From Desulfovibrionaceae bacterium (GTDB lineage: Bacteria > Desulfobacterota > Desulfovibrionia > Desulfovibrionales > Desulfovibrionaceae), in NCBI GenBank assembly GCA_029011315.1, contig JAQXLA010000008.1, positions 23,427 through 87,426 of the forward strand: a stretch of DNA of 64,000 nt, in the 5' to 3' direction. Position 1 is the first letter of the stretch, and each line of letters starts with the position of its first letter. Below the pieces are notes generated by a model, which saw only the letters and a list, made by a program, of their open reading frames with translations, made no database searches and was not told the origin of the DNA. The position numbers and the translations under genes were made by a program. Shown here piece after piece: positions 17,503-28,946 of this stretch.

Positions 17503-19335
17503 CTATTCTTCGTCTTCAAGAATTTCAAGGCCGTCTTCTTCAAGGCTTTCAGCGCACTGAATAAGTTCCTTGAGCTGAAGATCTGCGCCGATAACGCCGA
17601 CAGTATTGTCCTGATCGTCAGAAATAACTGTTGAGACGGTGATAATCAGCTTGTCGGTAAACAAAGACTGAACGACTTTGGCAACATGCAGTTTGCCGGT
17701 TGCCATGGGCTGAAGGAACCATTCGCGCTTGGAGAAATCGTAGCCGACGGGCATTTTGTCAAACTGTTCCTGATAAGCCGGATCGGTGACAACGGACGCA
17801 ATGGATTTTCCCTTGGTGTCTGTGACGTACACATACTGAATGAACGGATATTCATGAACGAAATCTGTAAGCAGCTCGTTCATTTCTTCAAGATTCTTGC
17901 CCTGACATGCCAGCGCAAGACGTTCGACCAGATGACCGGCGCGGTCTCCCGCAAGTTTTTCCATCTTGTCGAATTCGTTTTCAAACAGTTCGGGCATATA
18001 GCGTTTCACAAGAGCCGTCATTTCCTTGTTGGAGAAGGATGTATTGCGGCCTTCCTTTTCATAGGCTTTCATAATCCTGTCGTAGATTTTTCCGACGGCA
18101 GGCGATTTCTTTGAAACCATGCGTTCCGGAGGGAGCTTAAGCTCCTGATTGATCCAGTATGCCACTCCGGCGCGTCCGGCTTTGTCGCTGATAATGATCG
18201 GAATGGATCGATTCAGCAGCTTCTGCGTATCGAAGATATTGTAGATTTCTTCGTTTTTGGCCAGTCCGTCGACGTGCACGCCGGCACTTGTAGCGTTGAA
18301 ATCCTTGCCGACAAAAGGATAGTTGCTCGGAATATGATAATCGAGTTCCTTTTCAAAATATTCGGCAATTTCGGAAATGACTGTGGTATCGGCCGCATCA
18401 TCATTGCCTGTCAGACTGATGTATTCGATAACCAGGGCTTCAAGCGGGCTGTTTCCTGTGCGTTCTCCGAATCCGAGCAAGGTTCCGTTGACGCCTCCGC
18501 ATCCGTACAGCCATGCCGTAACGCCGTTGACCAGGACTTTATGAAAATCGTTGTGGCCGTGCCATTCCAGCCAGGATCCTGGTACGCCGGCTTCATCGGT
18601 AAAGCAGCGGACAATGCGCTGGACGGAACGGGGAAGTGCCGCGCCGGGGAACGGCACGCCGTATCCCATCGTATCGCACAGACGGATTTTAACGGGCATC
18701 GAAGCCTGTTCGGCCAATTCCATAAGCTTGCGGGCGAAAGGCAGACAGAACCCGAAAATGTCCGCACGAGTAATATCTTCAAAGTGGCAACGGGGGATGA
18801 TGCCCCATTCCAGTGCTTGCGAGACAACTTTGAGATAGTCATTCATCGCCTGTTCGCGATTTTTTCCAAGCTTCAGGAAAATATGGTAGTCTGACATGCT
18901 GGTCAGGACGCCGACTTCATCAAATTCCATGTCTCTGGCAATTTTGAGATCTTCAATTTTCGCGCGTACCCAGCCCGTTATGCGGGGGAATCTGTATCCT
19001 CTGGAACGGCAGACTTCAATGGCCTTGCGATCTTTTGAGGAATACATGAAAAATTCAGAGGCCTGAATCAGTCCGCTTTTGCCGCCGAGCTTGTGAAGCA
19101 GATCAAAGATTTTGGCAATTTGCTGTACGGTGTAAGGAGGGCGCGCCTGTTGTCCGTCTCGAAATGTTGTATCGGTAATAAACATGGGATTGGCTGGACG
19201 GGGAGCAAGAAGCACCTGATCAAATTCAACGCGGCTGATATTCGTATAGGGAAAAACATCTCTATATAATTCAGGTTCCGGGCGGTTGTCGAGTTTCAGA
19301 GGAATAGAAGAGTGCTTCTGAAAAATTAAGGACAT
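17503..19335 (-). CDS. HMGL/isopropylmalate-homocitrate synthase-like enzyme fused to a Cache-like domain (candidate Re-citrate synthase)
   Basis: 610 residues from the ATG at 19335, which has AAGGAG 9 nt upstream. Residues about 50-330 are an HMGL TIM barrel: DTTFRDGQQ (D55-Q63) binds metal and 2-oxoacid, and EWHGHNDFHKVL provides the H-x-H-N-D set. This places it with isopropylmalate and homocitrate synthases. A Desulfovibrio protein of this group has been proposed as Re-citrate synthase, which would make citrate from oxaloacetate and acetyl-CoA. The last 120 residues are not the LeuA regulatory domain: they read like a PDC/Cache sensor (YVTDTKGKSIAS, FSKREWFLQPM, LIITVSTVISDD, VGVIGADLQL). 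No signal peptide is present, so the Cache-like part is cytoplasmic. It is a single-gene unit with its own terminator. Confidence 0.75.
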   Translation of the reverse strand: MSLIFQKHSSIPLKLDNRPEPELYRDVFPYTNISRVEFDQVLLAPRPANPMFITDTTFRDGQQARPPYTVQQIAKIFDLLHKLGGKSGLIQASEFFMYSSKDRKAIEVCRSRGYRFPRITGWVRAKIEDLKIARDMEFDEVGVLTSMSDYHIFLKLGKNREQAMNDYLKVVSQALEWGIIPRCHFEDITRADIFGFCLPFARKLMELAEQASMPVKIRLCDTMGYGVPFPGAALPRSVQRIVRCFTDEAGVPGSWLEWHGHNDFHKVLVNGVTAWLYGCGGVNGTLLGFGERTGNSPLEALVIEYISLTGNDDAADTTVISEIAEYFEKELDYHIPSNYPFVGKDFNATSAGVHVDGLAKNEEIYNIFDTQKLLNRSIPIIISDKAGRAGVAYWINQELKLPPERMVSKKSPAVGKIYDRIMKAYEKEGRNTSFSNKEMTALVKRYMPELFENEFDKMEKLAGDRAGHLVERLALACQGKNLEEMNELLTDFVHEYPFIQYVYVTDTKGKSIASVVTDPAYQEQFDKMPVGYDFSKREWFLQPMATGKLHVAKVVQSLFTDKLIITVSTVISDDQDNTVGVIGADLQLKELIQCAESLEEDGLEILEDEE

Positions 19336-19618
19336 GCGTGGAGACTCCTTGGCCTGTTCAGAACAAAACAATGCATTTTATTCGTAAGGACCTGTTTGCA
19401 GGGTATGACTCCGGAATTGATTATAAAAGTATCCGGAAATGGCGGGATGCTTCTTGTGTGAAGCTTTCTTTTTTTATATACTATTCTGAAAAAAAATGGA
19501 AGAGCGCATTTATTGTCTTATAAATCCGAAAAATTCTGTGTTTACGAATATTTTGGATGTTTTTTCTGGCATTTTATGACGTTGAAAAGCTGACGGAAAT
19601 AAATAAAGGTGTCGTCTT

Positions 19619-20818
19619 ATGGCTGATCGTCTGTTTTCTTTCCCGCAAATTCGTATCCGGGATGTCGTTTTGAGATGGTTTGTTCCTGTTTTTGCGTTTT
19701 TTGTTCTTGCTCCTGTTTCAGGGCAGTGTGCTGATACTTTAAAAAATTCCGCTCAGCCTGCGGCCGCAGTCGCTGTTGGCATTATCAAGCCGATGAAAGT
19801 TCCGTATATCAGTGAATTTCCAGGACGGGTTGCGGCATTTGAGGTATCTGAAGTCAGGCCTCAGGTTGGCGGAATTATTCAAAAACGGCTGTTTACGGAG
19901 GGATCGGACGTGCGTGTTGGCGATGTGCTGTATCAAATTGATCCGGCTTTATATCGCGCCGATTACGAAAGTGCCAAAGCGGCTCTGCGCCGTGCAGAGG
20001 CTAATGTGGCACCTGCACGACTCCGTTTTGAGCGGTATGGCAAGCTTCTTGCCAGCCGTGCTGTCAGTCGTCAGGAGTATGACGACGCCAAGGCTTCTTA
20101 TGAACAGGCCAGAGCGGAAGTCGGGGTATGCCGTGCGGCGGTTGACAGTGCGAAAATCCGCCTGGAGTATACCAGGGTCACCTCTCCTATTTCCGGGCGC
20201 ATTGGACGGTCTGCCGTAACGCCCGGAGCTTTGGTGACCGCAGGACAGGCATCGCCTTTAGCATCCGTATACCGCATTGATACCGTTTATGTCGATGTGA
20301 CGCAATCCAGTGCAGACATGCTGCGTATGAAACGGGCTATGGAAAGCGGTCGGCTGAGCCGCATTGATGACGAGCATGCGGCTGTGCATCTGATTCTTGA
20401 AGATGGAACGATGTATCAGGAAACAGGATCCCTGCAGTTTTCAGAAGTTAATGTTGAGGAAAGTACAGGTTCTGTGACTTTGCGAGCCTTTTTCCCAAAT
20501 ACGGGGCGTTGTCTCTTGCCGGGAATGTATGTCCGAGCCAGATTGGCTGAGGCTGTTGATGACCAGGCTATTCTTCTGCCGCAGAAAGCGTTGCTGCGAG
20601 ATGAAAAGGGAGCTGGCTATGCGTATGTTGTCAATGAATCCGGTATGGCTGAAAAAAGGATGGTTGAGGTCGGTAGAGCGTATGGCAGCACATGGATTGT
20701 TCAGTCAGGCCTCAGGGAAGGCGACAGAGTAGTCCTTGACGGATTTATTCGCGTGCGTCCCGGCATGGCAGTTCATATCGTTGAGGAAAAGTTTATCGAA
20801 CCTGTTCTGTCAGAATAG
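19619..20818 (+). CDS. RND efflux periplasmic adaptor (AcrA-like)
   Basis: 399 residues. A hydrophobic N-terminal signal (about residues 15-39) is followed by the lipoyl half-motif EVRPQVGGIIQKRLFTEGSDV, an alpha-hairpin with heptad-like Ala/Arg pattern (residues 115-175), the second lipoyl half RVTSPISGRIGRS, a beta-barrel and a membrane-proximal domain. The signal lacks a lipobox. The protein bridges the inner-membrane pump and outer-membrane channel encoded just downstream. No regulator gene is adjacent. Confidence 0.95.
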   Translation: MADRLFSFPQIRIRDVVLRWFVPVFAFFVLAPVSGQCADTLKNSAQPAAAVAVGIIKPMKVPYISEFPGRVAAFEVSEVRPQVGGIIQKRLFTEGSDVRVGDVLYQIDPALYRADYESAKAALRRAEANVAPARLRFERYGKLLASRAVSRQEYDDAKASYEQARAEVGVCRAAVDSAKIRLEYTRVTSPISGRIGRSAVTPGALVTAGQASPLASVYRIDTVYVDVTQSSADMLRMKRAMESGRLSRIDDEHAAVHLILEDGTMYQETGSLQFSEVNVEESTGSVTLRAFFPNTGRCLLPGMYVRARLAEAVDDQAILLPQKALLRDEKGAGYAYVVNESGMAEKRMVEVGRAYGSTWIVQSGLREGDRVVLDGFIRVRPGMAVHIVEEKFIEPVLSE

Positions 20819-20848
20819 ATACTGTGTTTTCCGGGGAGTTACAGCATC

Positions 20849-23800
20849 ATGGCCCGTTTTTTTATTGATCGTCCTATTTTCGCCTGGGTTATTGCCATTA
20901 TTATTATGCTTGCGGGCAGCATTTCCGTCTTGAAGCTTCCTGTTGCGCAATTCCCCGATATTGCGCCGCCGACAATTTCCATCACGACTCGTTATATTGG
21001 CGCATCGGCGCAAACGGCTCAGGATACTGTGACACAGGTGATTGAGCAGAATATGAACGGACTGGACTATCTGCAGTATATGTCTTCAAGCAGCAATTCA
21101 GACGGATCTATTGAAATTCTGCTCACCTTTGACAAGGCGGCGGATGCCAACATCGCACAGGTTCAGGTGCAGAATAAGCTTCAGCTGGCTATGGCGCTCA
21201 TGCCGGATGCCGTGCAGCGCCAGGGTATCACTGTGGAGAAGAAGGTAACCAACTATCTGGTGTCCTATTCGTTTTATAGTGAAGACGGATCGATGAACGC
21301 TTCAGACATCTCCGACTATGTTTCCTCGTATCTCATCGATTCTCTCCGGCGCGTTTCCGGAGTTGGTGAAGTGCAGCTGTGGGGATCTCAGTACGGTATG
21401 CGCATCTGGCTGAATCCACAGAAACTGCTCAGCTATAAACTGGTTCCAAGCGATGTGATCAACGCGATCAAGGCCTTTAATGCGCAGATTTCCGCAGGCC
21501 AGCTTGGCGCGTTGCCGCATTCGGCAGATCAGCAGATTAATATGAGCGTTGCGGTTCAGGAACGCCTCAGTACTCCGGATGAATTCGAAAGAATCGTTAT
21601 TCGGACAAATGCGGACGGATCTCTTGTCAGAGTTCGGGATGTCGCGCGGGTTGAACTCGGACAGGAATTGTATTCTTCATACGGAAGATTTAACACGCGT
21701 CCTTCAGGCAATATCGGTATTAAGCTGACAACTGGTGCGAATGCCTTGGATACCAAGAAAAATGTTGAAAAATTTCTTGAAGAGAATTCCAGGTTCTTCC
21801 CGAAAGGGCTCAAGTATGCTGTCCCGTACGATACGACGCCGTTTGTAGAAATTTCCATACATGAAGTGTTTAAGACATTGGTGGAAGCTATTGTTCTGGT
21901 TTTCATCGTCATGTTTATTTTTCTTCAGAATTTTCGCGCCACGCTCATCCCGACTATTGCTGTTCCGGTCGTGCTTCTTGGCACGTTTGCGGTTCTGGCC
22001 GCCTTTGGTTATTCCATCAATACTCTGACGATGTTCGGTGTCGTTTTGGCTATCGGTCTTCTGGTCGATGATGCCATCGTCGTTGTGGAAAACGTTGAAC
22101 GGCTCATGGAAGAGGAAGATCTTTCTCCCCGAGAGGCAACACGCAAATCTATGGATCAGATTTCCGGAGCCCTGGTCGGTATCGCGATGGTATTGGCAGC
22201 AGTTTTTCTGCCGATGGCCTTTTTCGGAGGATCCGTTGGCGTTATCTACCGTCAGTTTTCCATTACGATTGTGGCATCCATGGCTTTGTCTGTGTTAGTT
22301 GCCCTGATTCTGACTCCTGCATTGTGTGCTTCAATGCTGAAGCCGCGATCCGCACAAAGCGCGCAGACTCAGCGCGGTTTTTGGGGCTGGTTCAACCGAA
22401 GCTTTGAGCGCATGACTTCAGGATATCTTGGCCTTGTGCGAAGCTGTATCCGGAGACCGGTGCGCATCATGCTGATTTATGTGCTTCTTGTTGGCGGCAT
22501 GGCCTTGTTATTCCGGATTATGCCTTCAGGATTTCTTCCCGATGAAGATCAGGGAATGTTTATGGTGCAGACTCAGCTGCCTCCCGGATCTACGATGGAA
22601 GATACTGAAGATATTATGAATAAAGTTGAAAAATATTGTCTTGAAGATGAAAAGGAAGCTGTCGATAAGATTTTGGTGATCCTTGGATCCAGTTTTGCAG
22701 GAACCGGACAGAACAGTGCGATGGCATTTGTCCGGCTGAAGGATTGGAAAGAACGGAACCGCGATGATTTGCGAGTCAGTGCTGTGACGCGCAGAATGAT
22801 GAAGCGTTTTGGCGGTGAGCGCAATGCTTTGGTTTTTCCTTTTGCACCGCCTGCGATCATTGAATTGGGCATGTCTTCCGGCTTTGACTTTCAGCTTCAG
22901 GATCGAGGAGGTCTGGGCTATGACGCACTGTTGCAGGCCAGACGACAACTGATTGCCATGGCCTCCCAGAATCCAAAGCTGATGGGAGTTCGTTTTAACG
23001 GACAGGAAAACAGTCCTCAACTGAGGATTACGCTGGATCGGGAAAAAGTCGGAGCTCTTGGACTTTCGCTTGCTGATGTCAATGCGTTGCTGAATACGGC
23101 ATGGGGCAGCAGCTATGTGGACGATTTTCTAGATAAGGGCAGAGTCAAAAAGGTCATGGTACAGGGGGATATCGAATTTCGCCGTCTGCCAGAGGATCTT
23201 AATCAGTGGTACTTCCGCAATTTCAAAGGAGCTATGGTGCCTTTTTCTTCCGTCGCGCATATATCGTGGGAACAGGCACCGCAGAGGCTGACCCGATATA
23301 ACGGATTGCCTTCCATGGAGATTCTCGGTTCTCCTGCACCGGGATACAGTTCCGGTGAAGCTATGGCTGAAATGGAGCGTATGGCTGCTCAGCTGCCGGC
23401 TGGCATCGGTTTTGAATGGACAGGCATTTCCTTCCAGGAACGCGCTTCAGGTTCTCAGGCCCCCATGCTGTTTGCCCTTTCTATTATTGTCGTGTTCCTC
23501 TGTCTTGCCGCTCTGTATGAAAGCTGGTCAGTGCCCTTTGCCGTTGTGCTTGTAGTGCCATTGGGTGTGCTTGGTGCCATTTCATCCTCTTTTGTGCGCG
23601 GCTTTGCCAATGATATTTATCTTCAGGTTGGTTTGTTGGCAACCATAGGCCTTTCTGCGAAGAATGCGATTCTCATTGTTGAGTTTGCCAAGGATTTACA
23701 TGACAGAGGAAGAGATTTGCTGGAAGCGACGGCAGAAGCCGCGCGTATGCGCCTCCGTCCTATTTTGATGACTTCCATGGCGTTTCTGCTGGGCGTGCTT

Positions 23801-23995
23801 CCTTTGGCTGTCAGTACCGGAGCAGGATCCGGTGGACAGAATGCGATTGGAACGGCCGTTATGGGAGGCACGGCTTCTGCAACACTTCTTGGCATCTTCA
23901 GCATTCCTGTGTTCTTTGTCGTCGTGGTTTCTCTTTTTTCCATATTTAAGAAACATCATGACTCCGGATCCTCAAATCACAAGGAGCCACATTGA
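20849..23995 (+). CDS. RND efflux pump, HAE1 family (AcrB-like)
   Basis: 1048 residues, the family length. Twelve membrane helices and two large periplasmic loops are visible. Proton-relay residues are kept: the Asp pair in [20 protein letters not shown] (helix 4) and the Lys in [17 protein letters not shown] (helix 10). The N-terminus [23 protein letters not shown] is typical of hydrophobe/amphiphile exporters. It is probably active in drug, bile-salt or detergent export. It lies 30 nt after the adaptor gene, and its stop TGA shares one base with the start of the outer-membrane gene. Confidence 0.97.
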   Translation: MARFFIDRPIFAWVIAIIIMLAGSISVLKLPVAQFPDIAPPTISITTRYIGASAQTAQDTVTQVIEQNMNGLDYLQYMSSSSNSDGSIEILLTFDKAADANIAQVQVQNKLQLAMALMPDAVQRQGITVEKKVTNYLVSYSFYSEDGSMNASDISDYVSSYLIDSLRRVSGVGEVQLWGSQYGMRIWLNPQKLLSYKLVPSDVINAIKAFNAQISAGQLGALPHSADQQINMSVAVQERLSTPDEFERIVIRTNADGSLVRVRDVARVELGQELYSSYGRFNTRPSGNIGIKLTTGANALDTKKNVEKFLEENSRFFPKGLKYAVPYDTTPFVEISIHEVFKTLVEAIVLVFIVMFIFLQNFRATLIPTIAVPVVLLGTFAVLAAFGYSINTLTMFGVVLAIGLLVDDAIVVVENVERLMEEEDLSPREATRKSMDQISGALVGIAMVLAAVFLPMAFFGGSVGVIYRQFSITIVASMALSVLVALILTPALCASMLKPRSAQSAQTQRGFWGWFNRSFERMTSGYLGLVRSCIRRPVRIMLIYVLLVGGMALLFRIMPSGFLPDEDQGMFMVQTQLPPGSTMEDTEDIMNKVEKYCLEDEKEAVDKILVILGSSFAGTGQNSAMAFVRLKDWKERNRDDLRVSAVTRRMMKRFGGERNALVFPFAPPAIIELGMSSGFDFQLQDRGGLGYDALLQARRQLIAMASQNPKLMGVRFNGQENSPQLRITLDREKVGALGLSLADVNALLNTAWGSSYVDDFLDKGRVKKVMVQGDIEFRRLPEDLNQWYFRNFKGAMVPFSSVAHISWEQAPQRLTRYNGLPSMEILGSPAPGYSSGEAMAEMERMAAQLPAGIGFEWTGISFQERASGSQAPMLFALSIIVVFLCLAALYESWSVPFAVVLVVPLGVLGAISSSFVRGFANDIYLQVGLLATIGLSAKNAILIVEFAKDLHDRGRDLLEATAEAARMRLRPILMTSMAFLLGVLPLAVSTGAGSGGQNAIGTAVMGGTASATLLGIFSIPVFFVVVVSLFSIFKKHHDSGSSNHKEPH

Positions 23996-25407
23996 TGAAG
24001 GCAACATACTGTTTTCCGGCTGTTCTATGGATGTCTGTTGCTCTCGGAGGCTGTACGCTGGCTCCTCAATATTCCAGACCAGAGATGCCGGCAGAGACGG
24101 TTTCATGGGAGGAATCCTCGCTTTTATTATCCCCTGATGAAAGAAAAGCTGCAGTTTCAGTGGGATGGAGAGAATTTTTTGCCAATACGCATCTTCAGAA
24201 TCTCATTGAATTGGCACTGAAAAACAATCGCGATCTGAAAGTTTCGATTTTGAATATTGAGCGTGCCCGGGCTTTGTATCGCGTACAGGCTTCATCTTTG
24301 GCACCGAATGTGGATGCTATAGGTGAATCTTCACATAAAGGCGTGCCCGAGTCCGTCTCCACAACCGGCCAATCGTATATTTCTCGTCAGTATACGGCTT
24401 CTGTCGGGCTGAGCTATGAATTGGATTTCTTTGGCAGGCTTCAAAGTCTGAATGAACAGGCATTGGAAAAATATCTGGCTACAGAGGAAGCCAGACGCAA
24501 TGCGGAAATTGTCCTGATATCGGAGGTGGCTTCTGCCTGGATCCAGACTATAGCGCATCGAGACTCTTTGAATGTCTCAAGGAAAACTTTGGCAAGTCAG
24601 ACGACATCCCATGATATGATTCAGAGGCGCTATGAAGAAGGCATTGCCTCGGAATTGGAACTCCTGGAATCTCAAAAAAACGTCGATACCGCGAAAGTCA
24701 AAGTTTCGGAATTTACCTCCTTGACGGAAACAGATATGACGGCGTTAACGTTGCTTCTTGGTACGAAGGCAACACCGGAGATGATTCCTGAACAGTCTCT
24801 GGATGAGATTGCAGAATGGCCAGGCCTGAAGCCCGGAACCCCTTCTGAAGTGCTTCTTGTTCGACCGGATATTCTGGCTGCAGAGCATGAATTGAAGGCC
24901 GCTTATGCCAATATCGGAGCTGCGAGAGCCAATTTTTTTCCGAGAATCGTTTTAAGCAGTTCTATAGGGACTGCATCGTCTGAACTGGATCAGCTGTTTG
25001 ATGCCGGAACCCGTGCATGGACGTTCATGCCGCAGATTGTTCTGCCGATTTTCACTGGAGGAAGAAATTTGGCCAATCTCCATGTTGCTGAAAAGGACAG
25101 AGAAATTGCTTCCGTGCGCTACGAAAAAGCAATTCAGACTGCTTTCCGGGAAGTATCTGACACATTAGTGCTGGCCGGATCTTATGAGAGACAGCTGAGT
25201 GCTCAGCGTTCTCTTGTGCGAGCTGCTGAACGCAGCTATGCTTTGTCAAATGAACGTTATATGCAGGGAATTGACAGCTATTTGGCGGCGCAGACATCGC
25301 AGCGCTTTTTATTTTCCGCGCAATTGAGCTATATTGCAACCAGAATGAATCGTGAAAAAAATATGATTGATCTGTACAGAGCCTTAGGAGGCGGGGTGAA
25401 CGAGTAA
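23995..25407 (+). CDS. RND outer-membrane lipoprotein channel (OprM/NodT family)
   Basis: 470 residues from the ATG at 23995 with AAGGAG 8 nt upstream. The signal ends in the lipobox LGGC (Cys about residue 18), so the mature protein is lipid-anchored in the outer membrane. Two OEP (TolC-like) repeats follow, with RPDILAAEHELKAAYANIGAARANFFP, the hallmark of NodT-type channels, near residue 290. It completes the tripartite pump. The start codon overlaps the pump stop codon by one nt, which implies coupled translation. Confidence 0.95.
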   Translation: MKATYCFPAVLWMSVALGGCTLAPQYSRPEMPAETVSWEESSLLLSPDERKAAVSVGWREFFANTHLQNLIELALKNNRDLKVSILNIERARALYRVQASSLAPNVDAIGESSHKGVPESVSTTGQSYISRQYTASVGLSYELDFFGRLQSLNEQALEKYLATEEARRNAEIVLISEVASAWIQTIAHRDSLNVSRKTLASQTTSHDMIQRRYEEGIASELELLESQKNVDTAKVKVSEFTSLTETDMTALTLLLGTKATPEMIPEQSLDEIAEWPGLKPGTPSEVLLVRPDILAAEHELKAAYANIGAARANFFPRIVLSSSIGTASSELDQLFDAGTRAWTFMPQIVLPIFTGGRNLANLHVAEKDREIASVRYEKAIQTAFREVSDTLVLAGSYERQLSAQRSLVRAAERSYALSNERYMQGIDSYLAAQTSQRFLFSAQLSYIATRMNREKNMIDLYRALGGGVNE

Positions 25408-25446
25408 AATCCGGAGTCGGATCAGGGCAGCAAAAAGGTGAGGTGC

Positions 25447-26100
25447 ATGGATATGCTGGAACAGCATGGCAGAGGCTCTGTTGCCATCGGTCAGAGAGCT
25501 TCTGATGAACTTACAGAGTTATTGGAACGTTTGCACCGGGAATTTTCCTGTAATTTCTGTTCATTGAAATTTGCTGAATCTCGCGGCAGGAGTAAGCGGG
25601 TTTTTTTCAGAACATCTGTTATCAGAGGAATGAAGATACTTTTGCGAACAGATATTTTATATGGTTCCCATCTTCATACGTTTTATGATCAGATTGGAAG
25701 AGTTTTTTATTTTGAAGAAAAGCCGCAAGTCGTACTCATGGAGTATATGGCAATCAGTTCTGTCATCCTCGATCACCTCGATGTGGTTGATGCGAGAGAA
25801 CATCGCAGAAAGCTGAGTCATTTCCGGCGGTTCAATTTTTCAGCAGGTTCGCTTCTGGCCGCTTTGTGTTTGCTTTTGGCTCTGCTTGGCGTTGCCCATG
25901 ATCTGCATATCGGGCATGCGAATGTGAGCGATGTCATCCTTTTTTCTGCAGAATATTGCATTTTGTTTATCGGTATATTGGCATGGCTCCATCACCTGGC
26001 GGAAAATCAGTCTGCTGGAAAGTCACGAAAACTTTGTTTCAGATGGTTAGTTGGAATTTCGCTGCTGCTTATGTTTGCAGGATGCGTGAGACTGTTTTAG
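25447..26100 (+). CDS. Unrecognised protein with C-terminal membrane segments, downstream of the RND operon
   Basis: 217 residues from the ATG at 25447; GTG at 25438 and ATG at 25453 are alternatives. The first 120 residues are soluble and mixed alpha/beta in character. Three hydrophobic segments follow (about residues 137-155, 163-183 and 199-215). No family was recognised. It begins 40 nt after the outer-membrane channel gene on the same strand and may be cotranscribed, but nothing in the sequence ties it mechanistically to efflux. Confidence 0.7.
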   Translation: MDMLEQHGRGSVAIGQRASDELTELLERLHREFSCNFCSLKFAESRGRSKRVFFRTSVIRGMKILLRTDILYGSHLHTFYDQIGRVFYFEEKPQVVLMEYMAISSVILDHLDVVDAREHRRKLSHFRRFNFSAGSLLAALCLLLALLGVAHDLHIGHANVSDVILFSAEYCILFIGILAWLHHLAENQSAGKSRKLCFRWLVGISLLLMFAGCVRLF

Positions 26101-26110
26101 TTTCAAGTCC

Positions 26111-26144
26111 AAAAAGGGCCAGCCTGCGTTGACAGACTGGCCTT
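26111..26144 (-). terminator. Terminator of the ATP synthase operon
   Basis: GGCCAG (26118-26123) pairs with CTGGCC (26137-26142), extended by flanking A/T pairs. On the minus strand it is followed by TTTTT. On the plus strand only three T follow, so it may also weakly end the efflux transcript. Confidence 0.75.
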
Positions 26145-26169
26145 TCGAATCACCGAATACAATCCTGAA

Positions 26170-26592
26170 TTAATGGCTCATTTTTGAAATCTGGATGCGT
26201 TGTATTGCACGGTTCAAAGAAGATCGTGCACGCGCTTCGTCAATTTTCTCATTGAGCGTATCTGCGCTCTTGGCATGAATACGTGCTTCGGCACGCTGTT
26301 TGGATTTTTCGGCGCGGGAAACGTCGATATCCTCACTGCGTTCCGCTGATTCCGCCAGAATCGAAATTTTATTCTCGGAAATTTCGGCGAATCCTCCGGC
26401 GATAAACACGTGGTGTGTATTGCCTTCGGTGCGGAAATAAAGATGCCCGACTGCCAGTGCTGACAGCATGGGAATGTGATTCGGCAGAACACCGAATTCG
26501 CCTTCCGCACCGGGAACACCGACGTAGTCGACAGGCAGACTGAGCACAACCTTGTCAGGCGTGACAATCTCAAGATAAAGCGTGGATTCCAT
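26170..26592 (-). CDS. atpC: ATP synthase F1 epsilon subunit
   Basis: 140 residues. It has the N-terminal beta-sandwich ([19 protein letters not shown] and [16 protein letters not shown]) and the C-terminal helical hairpin that can inhibit ATP hydrolysis. It is the last gene of the operon, separated from atpD by 62 nt that contain a strong stem-loop. Confidence 0.96.
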   Translation of the reverse strand: MESTLYLEIVTPDKVVLSLPVDYVGVPGAEGEFGVLPNHIPMLSALAVGHLYFRTEGNTHHVFIAGGFAEISENKISILAESAERSEDIDVSRAEKSKQRAEARIHAKSADTLNEKIDEARARSSLNRAIQRIQISKMSH

Positions 26593-26614
26593 ACAGTCGG
26601 CTCCCGAATGATAC

Positions 26615-26646
26615 CCGCCGGAACAAAAAAGATCCTGTTCCGGCGG
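26615..26646 (-). promoter_or_regulatory. Stem-loop in the atpD-atpC spacer
   Basis: A perfect 11-bp stem (CCGCCGGAACA at 26615-26625 with TGTTCCGGCGG at 26636-26646) and a 10-nt loop. No T-run follows on either strand, so it is not a normal terminator. It ends 23 nt before the atpC start and may be an RNA processing or stability element that tunes epsilon expression. Confidence 0.6.
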
Positions 26647-26654
26647 TGTTGTCT

Positions 26655-28070
<1,416 letters not shown>

Positions 28071-28943
28071 TTATTTCAAGGCTTCCGCGCCGCCAACGAT
28101 ATCAATGAGTTCGTTGGTGATGGAGGTCTGACGCGTCTTGTTGTACAGCAGTGTCAAAGCTCGCGACATTTCGTCACAGTTGCGCGTGGCATTATCCATG
28201 GCGCTCATGCGTGCAGCATGTTCGCTCGCGGAAGTATCAAGCAATCCGCGGTAGATTTGCACATTGACGAAACGGGGCAGAATCTCGGCCAGAAGCGTGG
28301 TGACCTGCGGTTCGTAAACGTATTCCGTTCCGTTAGCAGCGAGATTCTCGCTTTCTCCGGTAAGAGGAGCAACAGGCAGAATCGTCTGAACAGTCGGAAT
28401 CTGCTTGGCCACAGAAACAAACTGTCCGCAAATGAGAATCACCTCGTCCATGGCTTTCGACGTATAGCCACTGACAACTTCCTTGCCAAGGCTCGACGCC
28501 ACGGTAAAGTCAAGTGCCCCCATGACGTCGACGTATTCGGCGAGAATCGGATAGCCGAATTTGCGAATCGCATCACGTCCTTTTTTGCCCACGCAAAGGA
28601 ATTGCACGTCATACCCCTCAGCCTGTTTGGCTTTTGCGGTATTAACGGCAGCCGTGATGAGCGAAGCATTGAATCCTCCGCACAAACCTCTGTCAGAAGT
28701 TGCCAGAATAATTGTGCAGATGTGCGGATTTTCATGCTTTTCAAGCAGCGGATGCGCGCCGTCGGATTTGGAAGCAAGGTCGCTCAGAACCGTGCGAAAC
28801 TTTTCGGCATAAGGCCGAAAGCGTTCGATACGGGTCTGGGCTCCGCGCAGCTTAGCCGAAGCCACCATATTCATGGCTTTGGTGATCTGCTTGGTCTTGC
28901 CAACCCCGACGATTTTTAATTTGACGTCTTTCAGCGAAGGCAT
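28071..28943 (-). CDS. atpG: ATP synthase F1 gamma subunit
   Basis: 290 residues. It has the N-terminal coiled-coil helix (KLKIVGVGKTKQITKAMNMVA), the SDRGLCGGFNASL motif near residue 80 and the C-terminal helix ending in RQTSITNELIDIVGGAEAL, the classical gamma C-terminal signature. It forms the rotor shaft. It begins 3 nt after the atpA stop. Confidence 0.98.
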   Translation of the reverse strand: MPSLKDVKLKIVGVGKTKQITKAMNMVASAKLRGAQTRIERFRPYAEKFRTVLSDLASKSDGAHPLLEKHENPHICTIILATSDRGLCGGFNASLITAAVNTAKAKQAEGYDVQFLCVGKKGRDAIRKFGYPILAEYVDVMGALDFTVASSLGKEVVSGYTSKAMDEVILICGQFVSVAKQIPTVQTILPVAPLTGESENLAANGTEYVYEPQVTTLLAEILPRFVNVQIYRGLLDTSASEHAARMSAMDNATRNCDEMSRALTLLYNKTRQTSITNELIDIVGGAEALK

Positions 28944-28946
28944 GCG

